Shown one piece after another: positions 46,529 through 49,822 of a stretch of DNA of 49,822 nucleotides. Position 1 is the first letter of the stretch; the number at the start of each line of letters is the position of its first letter. The stretch comes from a virus. The notes under the pieces are model-generated. The model was not told where the DNA came from, searched no databases, and saw only the letters and a list, made by a program, of their open reading frames with translations. A program made the translations under genes and the position numbers. Location of the stretch: positions 1 through 49,822 of IMG/VR virus record IMGVR_UViG_3300017756_000015. One strand, written 5' to 3'.

Positions 46529-46701
46529 GATCTCTTTTGATTGTCAGGGTTAAAAGGTGAATTGAAGTATGCTTTATTCACTGTGTAAACTGTGACCATT
46601 GCCACGAGAATGCCAAAGAATCCAAGCACCAAAATTGGACTTTTAGGGAAGTCATAAAATGGGACTTCGAGTTGGTTAACTGTTGCGAAAAATGTGTTCA
46701 T
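46525..46701 (-). CDS. Small single-pass membrane protein (58 aa)
   Basis: The frame starts MNTFFATVNQLEVPFYDFPK. Residues 21-41 (SPILVLGFFGILVAMVTVYT) form one clear membrane segment, followed by a short polar tail. It has no cleavable signal and no lysis-protein signature. It overlaps the next gene by 4 nt. A small early inner- or thylakoid-membrane protein is plausible, but the target is unknown. Confidence 0.7.
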   Translation of the reverse strand: MNTFFATVNQLEVPFYDFPKSPILVLGFFGILVAMVTVYTVNKAYFNSPFNPDNQKRS

Positions 46702-46736
46702 GAGTTGAAGAATTGAAAGAATGAGAAATTGAAGAG

Positions 46737-46898
46737 TTAACCTAACTCTTCAAAACGTTTTTGTGCGTGATCTGCTGCGATCTCTTCAAGTTTGTGCATC
46801 GGTAGCATAATACCGAGTTGGATATTCTTGAAACTAAGTTCGTTTAAGATCTCTTCGTAGAGGTTTTCTAGGATTTCTGTGTTGACTGAATGACTCAT
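46737..46898 (-). CDS. Small helical protein of unknown function (53 aa)
   Basis: The ATG at 46898 (MSHSVNTEILENLYEEILNE) is preferred over a GTG at 46943, because the intervening residues are low-complexity and similar small cyanophage proteins begin with MSHS. The end (AADHAQKRFEELG) is helical. It belongs to the unit that starts at 47168. Confidence 0.7.
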   Translation of the reverse strand: MSHSVNTEILENLYEEILNELSFKNIQLGIMLPMHKLEEIAADHAQKRFEELG

Positions 46899-46967
46899 AA
46901 TAAAAGGAATAAAATTAAATGTTTGGGGGGTGTAGGTAGTCACCCACTGGAATTAAGAATAAAGGAA

Positions 46968-47168
46968 TTATCGCTTTATTGAATTTGACAAGTAAGTTGA
47001 CTTCGCATTCATTACATTGTCAACTAAGTTATCGAAAGTCTGGGGATCCCAGTCCTTTTGATCAGCAACGTCAAGATCGTATGCTGACATCACGAGGTCA
47101 ACGAGCATATCGTATTGACCAGAGGTAAGATCGATGTTAAGACCTTGAGTGGAAGTTGTTTTGTTCAT
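46968..47168 (-). CDS. Small protein of unknown function (66 aa), apparently leaderless
   Basis: The ATG at 47168 (MNKTTSTQGLNIDLTSGQYD) is preferred over a TTG at 47234 that would lie inside palindrome copy c. The ATG is 6 nt after TATAAT, so the mRNA would have almost no leader. The sequence context TATAATAAAGACATGAAC is identical to that of the 28-aa gene. The protein is acidic and helical (YDMLVDLVMSAYDLDVADQK). Confidence 0.7.
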   Translation of the reverse strand: MNKTTSTQGLNIDLTSGQYDMLVDLVMSAYDLDVADQKDWDPQTFDNLVDNVMNAKSTYLSNSIKR

Positions 47169-47174
47169 GTCTTT

Positions 47175-47233
47175 ATTATAGCAAGAGGTGACCCCATTGC
47201 GAGGGGTCTTGTGCCACTTTATCATCTGGCACA
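47175..47233 (-). promoter_or_regulatory. Palindrome-type promoter, copy c (for the 66-aa gene unit)
   Basis: The palindrome is TGTGCCAC-N8-CTGGCACA at 47210-47233, with near-perfect arms. TATAAT is at 47180-47175 on the minus strand, 29 bp away. A GACCCC/GGGGTC dyad (47190-47208) fills the interval. The stop codon of the 97-aa gene is inside the palindrome. Confidence 0.75.
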
Positions 47234-47515
47234 AGGGTTTGGATTTCCGTTGTGATCTTTTGGTAGTCTTAGATCGTTCTCATGAGTATAGAATGAGTCT
47301 ACTGCATTCTTGATTTCTTTTCTTAATCCTAGAATTGCATCTTTACCAAAATAGTCATGTTCGACTGTATCATGACCAGTGCATGAACTACCCCACTCTG
47401 TTACATCGCTATCGATGCGAGCAAATAAACCAGAGGTATACATGTTGAGAATTCCGAGTTCTCTTTTGGATAACCTGATTGTTACCTCTTTTGAATTGTC
47501 GTAAGTCATGAGCAT
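47222..47515 (-). CDS. Small protein of unknown function (97 aa)
   Basis: The sequence (VTIRLSKRELGILNMYTSGL, then YFGKDAILGLRKEIKNAVDS) suggests two helices flanking a polar loop with Cys and His. The ATG at 47509 (MTYDNS) gives a 4-nt ATGA overlap with the zinc-ribbon gene and is as likely as the listed start at 47515. The end NPNPCAR is encoded within palindrome copy c. Confidence 0.75.
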   Translation of the reverse strand: MLMTYDNSKEVTIRLSKRELGILNMYTSGLFARIDSDVTEWGSSCTGHDTVEHDYFGKDAILGLRKEIKNAVDSFYTHENDLRLPKDHNGNPNPCAR

Positions 47516-47784
47516 TGTAAGGTGTAAAGTTTTCTCTCATCTGTTGTTAAGCAACATTCGCAAATACGATGTGTGAAGTCAGTAAACAATACAGGGGCAT
47601 CATCGTCCCATCCGTAAACATCGTTCGGGGTGATGTCTTCATCAAGTGGAATCTTTTTATCGCAACGATCACACTCTAGTGAAGCACACTCTGCACACAT
47701 AAATCCATCATCGGATGGAACTCTATTGACATACCATCCGCTTCCAAAATCTACGGATACCCCACACTCGGTGCAACAAGTCAT
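47506..47784 (-). CDS. Zinc-ribbon-like small protein (92 aa)
   Basis: Four Cys pairs are visible: CCTEC (3-7), CAEC (30-33), CDRC (38-41) and CECC (74-77). These suggest two zinc sites. Between the second and fourth pairs lies an acidic stretch (DEDITPNDVYGWDDDAPVLF). Small zinc-ribbon phage proteins often bind nucleic acid or RNA polymerase, but the acidity here argues for a protein partner. It starts directly after the stop of the 84-aa gene. Confidence 0.8.
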   Translation of the reverse strand: MTCCTECGVSVDFGSGWYVNRVPSDDGFMCAECASLECDRCDKKIPLDEDITPNDVYGWDDDAPVLFTDFTHRICECCLTTDERKLYTLQCS

Positions 47785-48039
47785 TTAAGCAACCCCCATT
47801 TTTGTTGCTGTTGCTTCAGTTGCTCTTCTTTGAATAACAAAATCTCTGACTCTCTCTCTGTCTAGTGAATCACCATCACCCCAGTTAACGTGATCGCCAA
47901 CTGCACATAGATCAAGATAGTTGAGAGTTGCAAGTGCTAACTCTTGTCTAGTTAATCCATCGATAGGATATAAAACGTCAGGGTGACTAGGTGAATAGAA
48001 TGATTCGCAATAATCAAGGAATTCTTTAAAGTTGTGCAT
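47785..48039 (-). CDS. Small protein of unknown function (84 aa)
   Basis: The 84-aa product (FKEFLDYCESFYSPSHPDVL, then LTRQELALATLNYLDLCAVG and RERVRDFVIQRR) is helical with a basic C-terminal helix. A GGAG ribosome site lies about 9 nt before the ATG. It is the first gene of the unit driven by palindrome-type promoter d. Confidence 0.75.
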   Translation of the reverse strand: MHNFKEFLDYCESFYSPSHPDVLYPIDGLTRQELALATLNYLDLCAVGDHVNWGDGDSLDRERVRDFVIQRRATEATATKMGVA

Positions 48040-48064
48040 GTGTAATCTCCGTTGCTATACTACT

Positions 48065-48123
48065 ATTATAAAGGATCATAGATCCATTACAATAGGTTAT
48101 GTGACACTAATTGAACTGGCACA
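48065..48123 (-). promoter_or_regulatory. Palindrome-type promoter, copy d (for the 84-aa gene unit)
   Basis: The palindrome is TGTGACAC-N8-CTGGCACA at 48100-48123, and TATAAT is at 48070-48065 on the minus strand, 29 bp away. TTGTAA (48092-48087) gives a 16-bp spacer to the -10. A GGATC/GATCC dyad with a short T-run lies just before the -10. The palindrome ends exactly where the 76-aa gene stops. Confidence 0.75.
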
Positions 48124-48354
48124 CTACCACTCTGCTGTTGGTTGTTTTGCTCTATTGTTCATCATGAGTTGATAATCCTCTTCAGTTCTCACTCTGAGTC
48201 TGTCCTGAGTCTCCTGTAACTGTTGCAATGTGTTTTCAATATCAGGAAATTCTAGATCACATCCTGCTTCGGATATCTCGGTTAACTTCCATTCTAGGTA
48301 GTAAATCATGTCACTTAATTGATTGTAAGTGAAAGGAACTTCGATTGTTTTCAT
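48124..48354 (-). CDS. Small protein of unknown function (76 aa)
   Basis: The 76-aa product (MKTIEVPFTYNQLSDMIYYL, then IENTLQQLQETQDRLRVRTE) is a probable helical hairpin or coiled coil. It overlaps the 81-aa gene by 4 nt (ATGA). Its stop codon abuts palindrome copy d. Confidence 0.75.
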   Translation of the reverse strand: MKTIEVPFTYNQLSDMIYYLEWKLTEISEAGCDLEFPDIENTLQQLQETQDRLRVRTEEDYQLMMNNRAKQPTAEW

Positions 48355-48596
48355 GAGAGTCTCCTGTCTAAAAGGTGTGCAATGAATTCGTTATGATCTG
48401 ACCAGTCCTGATTGTAAAAATCATCGATGACTGCTTCAGTCACTTCTTTTCTAGTCTCGTCATCCGCAAACTCATATTCATAAGTTGTGATGACGTTTTC
48501 AACATCTGCTCTGACGTCAACATACTCAAGTCTAAACCTGAGTAGGTCGGGACATTCTTCTATCCAGTTTTGGAAGTCCTTTTCTGATTGTTTCAT
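48351..48596 (-). CDS. Small acidic protein of unknown function (81 aa)
   Basis: The 81-aa product (MKQSEKDFQNWIEECPDLLR, then VITTYEYEFADDETRKEVTE and FIAHLLDRRLS) is strongly acidic and helical. It starts 1 nt after the stop of the 67-aa gene. No family is recognised. Confidence 0.75.
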   Translation of the reverse strand: MKQSEKDFQNWIEECPDLLRFRLEYVDVRADVENVITTYEYEFADDETRKEVTEAVIDDFYNQDWSDHNEFIAHLLDRRLS

Positions 48597-48597
48597 A

Positions 48598-48801
48598 TTA
48601 GTTGTCCTCGTTTAGTGTGAAGTTCTTAAGGAAGATAAACTTATAATCGCCATCCTGAGGGTCTTTGCCATCTACCAACCACTCTTCACAAATTGCCAGA
48701 GCATCAAGTTGATGATCTTGCTTAATCAAATCTTTCATCTGATCAAAGAGTGAGTCTGCCATGTTGTCGATGGCATATTCACGTTCGAGAGCGATGTCCA
48801 T
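48598..48801 (-). CDS. Small acidic protein of unknown function (67 aa)
   Basis: The 67-aa product (EYAIDNMADSLFDQMKDLIK, then LDALAICEEWLVDGKDPQDG) is helical and acidic. It is the first gene after promoter e and has no clear Shine-Dalgarno. Confidence 0.75.
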   Translation of the reverse strand: MDIALEREYAIDNMADSLFDQMKDLIKQDHQLDALAICEEWLVDGKDPQDGDYKFIFLKNFTLNEDN

Positions 48802-48824
48802 GTGTTGTTTGTTTAACTATTACT

Positions 48825-48883
48825 AGTATGCCATAGAAAAACCCCTCTGTGGGGGTTTAGTGGTCACTTTGTCAACTGTCACA
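48825..48883 (-). promoter_or_regulatory. Palindrome-type promoter, copy e, with nested terminator
   Basis: The palindrome has a decayed left arm (GTGGTCAC-N8-CTGTCACA, 48860-48883). A weak -10, CATACT, is at 48830-48825 on the minus strand, exactly 29 bp away. A full terminator lies in the interval. The palindrome ends where the 74-aa gene stops. Confidence 0.6.
48837..48858 (-). terminator. Rho-independent terminator inside promoter e
   Basis: AAACCCC pairs with GGGGTTT (7 bp, 6-nt loop), and the minus-strand T-run is TTTTT. It ends the 74-aa gene transcript 26 nt after its stop and lies between the palindrome and the -10 box of the next unit. Confidence 0.8.
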
Positions 48884-49108
48884 TCACTTGCCGATTCCCA
48901 TAGGGTCATCTGCTTGACTTTCCAATTCAGCGATGGTAGATTCCATATAGATCTTTTTCTGATACTCTGATGCACTATCTTCTTGCCCATCCCATCCTTC
49001 GATCTGGTAGGATAGACCAGTAATAGAATCAAAGTAAAATCCATCTTCTGAGTTGTTCCAAAAATCATCCCAGTCTTTTGGACTGTTGGTAACGTCTTCA
49101 ATTTTCAT
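48884..49108 (-). CDS. Small acidic protein of unknown function (74 aa)
   Basis: The 74-aa product (MKIEDVTNSPKDWDDFWNNS, then FYFDSITGLSYQIEGWDGQE) is very acidic and Trp-rich. A CATAAATA late-type octamer lies 27 nt upstream and a terminator downstream, so it is a one-gene unit. A competing frame at 48823-49101 has a poorer composition and is rejected. Confidence 0.75.
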   Translation of the reverse strand: MKIEDVTNSPKDWDDFWNNSEDGFYFDSITGLSYQIEGWDGQEDSASEYQKKIYMESTIAELESQADDPMGIGK

Positions 49109-49134
49109 TTTAGTAAACTGTGATGGTTACAGAT

Positions 49135-49142
49135 TATTTATG
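49135..49142 (-). promoter_or_regulatory. T4-type late promoter octamer (CATAAATA)
   Basis: The minus strand reads CATAAATA 27 nt before the ATG of the 74-aa gene, the same spacing as at gp8. It suggests late expression of this gene within an otherwise sigma-70-driven block. Confidence 0.55.
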
Positions 49143-49160
49143 GATGGGTCGAAACAAAAC

Positions 49161-49232
49161 TCAACTACTTAAGTTCGATTTAAATGCGACTGAACGCAAC
49201 CTTGAAAGTTTTACGTTGGTTTGTTTCGACAT
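49161..49232 (-). CDS. Doubtful tiny ORF (23 aa) after promoter f
   Basis: A short basic frame (MSKQTNVKLSRLRSVAFKSN) starts 5 nt after the TATATT box of promoter f. It is listed because two other -10 boxes here are also followed directly by an ATG. It may be chance. Confidence 0.25.
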   Translation of the reverse strand: MSKQTNVKLSRLRSVAFKSNLSS

Positions 49233-49236
49233 TCTT

Positions 49237-49295
49237 AATATAACAAAGATTTGGGGTGTTGTGTGGGATGTTGTTACACTTTGTCAACTGTCACA
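49237..49295 (-). promoter_or_regulatory. Palindrome-type promoter, copy f
   Basis: The palindrome is TGTTACAC-N8-CTGTCACA at 49272-49295, and a TATATT -10 is at 49242-49237 on the minus strand, 29 bp away. It lies 2 nt after the helicase stop codon and points at the 23-aa frame and the 74-aa gene. Confidence 0.6.
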
Positions 49296-49297
49296 CA

Positions 49298-49822
49298 TCA
49301 GCAATATGAAAGGGGTGGGATACCTTCCACAAAAATGTACTCTACCACACTCTGAAGTCTCTTTGCAATGCGATCACCATACTTAAATCCAGTTGGTACG
49401 GTTACATAACCTGCACCCTTTTTGTAAAGATGGAATGCACCTGCGGGTATACTACCAGATTCAACTGCTTTGCGATCATCCTTATGAACTCTGATAACAC
49501 GTCCGATAGTCTGCGCCATTTCGATGATAGGTAGATTCCTCAACAATACAGTATGAGTGAGACCATTGACATTGATTCCTTCAGATAGAATAGAATAGTG
49601 GAATACAACGAACCTACGATTGTCATCGTTGCCCCACTCTGTAAGAGTATTGAAGAATTCTTCACGTCCTACTTTCTTGCCATTGATGATAGCACCGAAC
49701 TTAGATGTGATGTGTAGTACATCATATCCATTCTCTTTAAGATACTCTAGGATGTCAGTTCTACCCAACATGAACCCAAGGATTCTTGAACTAGGTGCTG
49801 CCACTAATACTTTTGCTGACTG
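49298..49822 (-). CDS. SF2 helicase, C-terminal part (5' end beyond window)
   Basis: The frame is open to the right edge, so the N-terminal ATPase half is missing. The visible 175 residues form a RecA-like second domain: a strand and Ser/Arg loop (LVAAPSSRILGF), LSEGINVNGLTHTVLL (motif V) and MAQTIGRVIRVH (motif VI, Q-x2-GR-x2-R). It unwinds or remodels DNA or RNA with ATP. In T4-like phages the obvious candidate is UvsW, whose motif VI is similar (QTIGRVLRK), but the sequence after it differs. I leave the gene unnamed. Confidence 0.8.
   Translation of the reverse strand, partial: QSAKVLVAAPSSRILGFMLGRTDILEYLKENGYDVLHITSKFGAIINGKKVGREEFFNTLTEWGNDDNRRFVVFHYSILSEGINVNGLTHTVLLRNLPIIEMAQTIGRVIRVHKDDRKAVESGSIPAGAFHLYKKGAGYVTVPTGFKYGDRIAKRLQSVVEYIFVEGIPPLSYC

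Noticed and set aside
48823-49101. 92-residue minus-strand frame overlapping the 74-aa gene
   Set aside because: It runs through a terminator, a palindrome and a -10 box, and the other frame has better composition, a late promoter and a clean start.
49120-49386. 88-residue plus-strand frame
   Set aside because: It crosses the palindrome and the antisense of the helicase end. No plus-strand gene is supported anywhere in the window.
49298-49822. Naming the helicase uvsW
   Set aside because: Motif VI fits, but the downstream region does not match what I recall of UvsW and the N-terminal half is missing.

Overview
The window is a piece of the genome of a T4-like marine myovirus. The structural genes closely resemble those of cyanophages of Synechococcus and Prochlorococcus. 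SAR11 and Puniceispirillum myoviruses share many of these modules, so the host call is an inference. Every gene I can support lies on the minus strand, so transcription runs from high to low coordinates. Base composition is moderately AT-rich. No gene-free stretch is longer than about 200 bases, and I see no tRNA, CRISPR array, insertion sequence or integrase.

From about 43.1 kb down to 1 lies the late tail/baseplate cluster. In transcription order it holds four small genes (43183-42453), an 863-aa cysteine-containing virion protein, a PAAR-type spike-tip protein, an unannotated 46-aa ORF, baseplate wedge gp25, wedge gp6 and a giant 6588-aa protein in the position of T4 gene 7. These are followed by a 414-aa and a 1389-aa structural protein, wedge gp8, a 2409-aa DUF4815 protein, two small coiled-coil proteins and the start of a long tail-fibre protein with an Mtd_N-type N-terminus that runs off the left edge. 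The order 25-6-(7)-8 matches T4. Octamers of the form NATAAATA, like the T4 late promoter, stand at 2173, 11461, 16911 and 39326 and divide the cluster into late units. A hairpin terminator lies just before the fibre gene.

From about 43.2 to 49.3 kb lies a dense block of about 25 small genes (28-105 aa) of unknown function, many joined by 1-nt (TAATG) or 4-nt (ATGA) overlaps. They form several short transcription units. Seven -10 boxes in this block are each preceded, 29 bp upstream (30 in one case), by a copy of the same 24-bp imperfect palindrome, TGTGNCAC-N8-CTGNCACA. This looks like a dedicated promoter/operator class controlling the whole block and is the most distinctive regulatory signal here. 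Two terminators are interleaved with promoters in the same block, and at least two genes appear to have essentially no 5' leader. The right edge carries the C-terminal part of an SF2 helicase.

The structural proteins are strongly modular. GxGY beta repeats, LamG-like domains, a propeller-like stretch, YHYH-like domains and a repeated LTFTC/YPR module recur within and between proteins. Two proteins carry cupredoxin-like segments with a complete His...Cys-x2-His-x2-Met ligand pattern.
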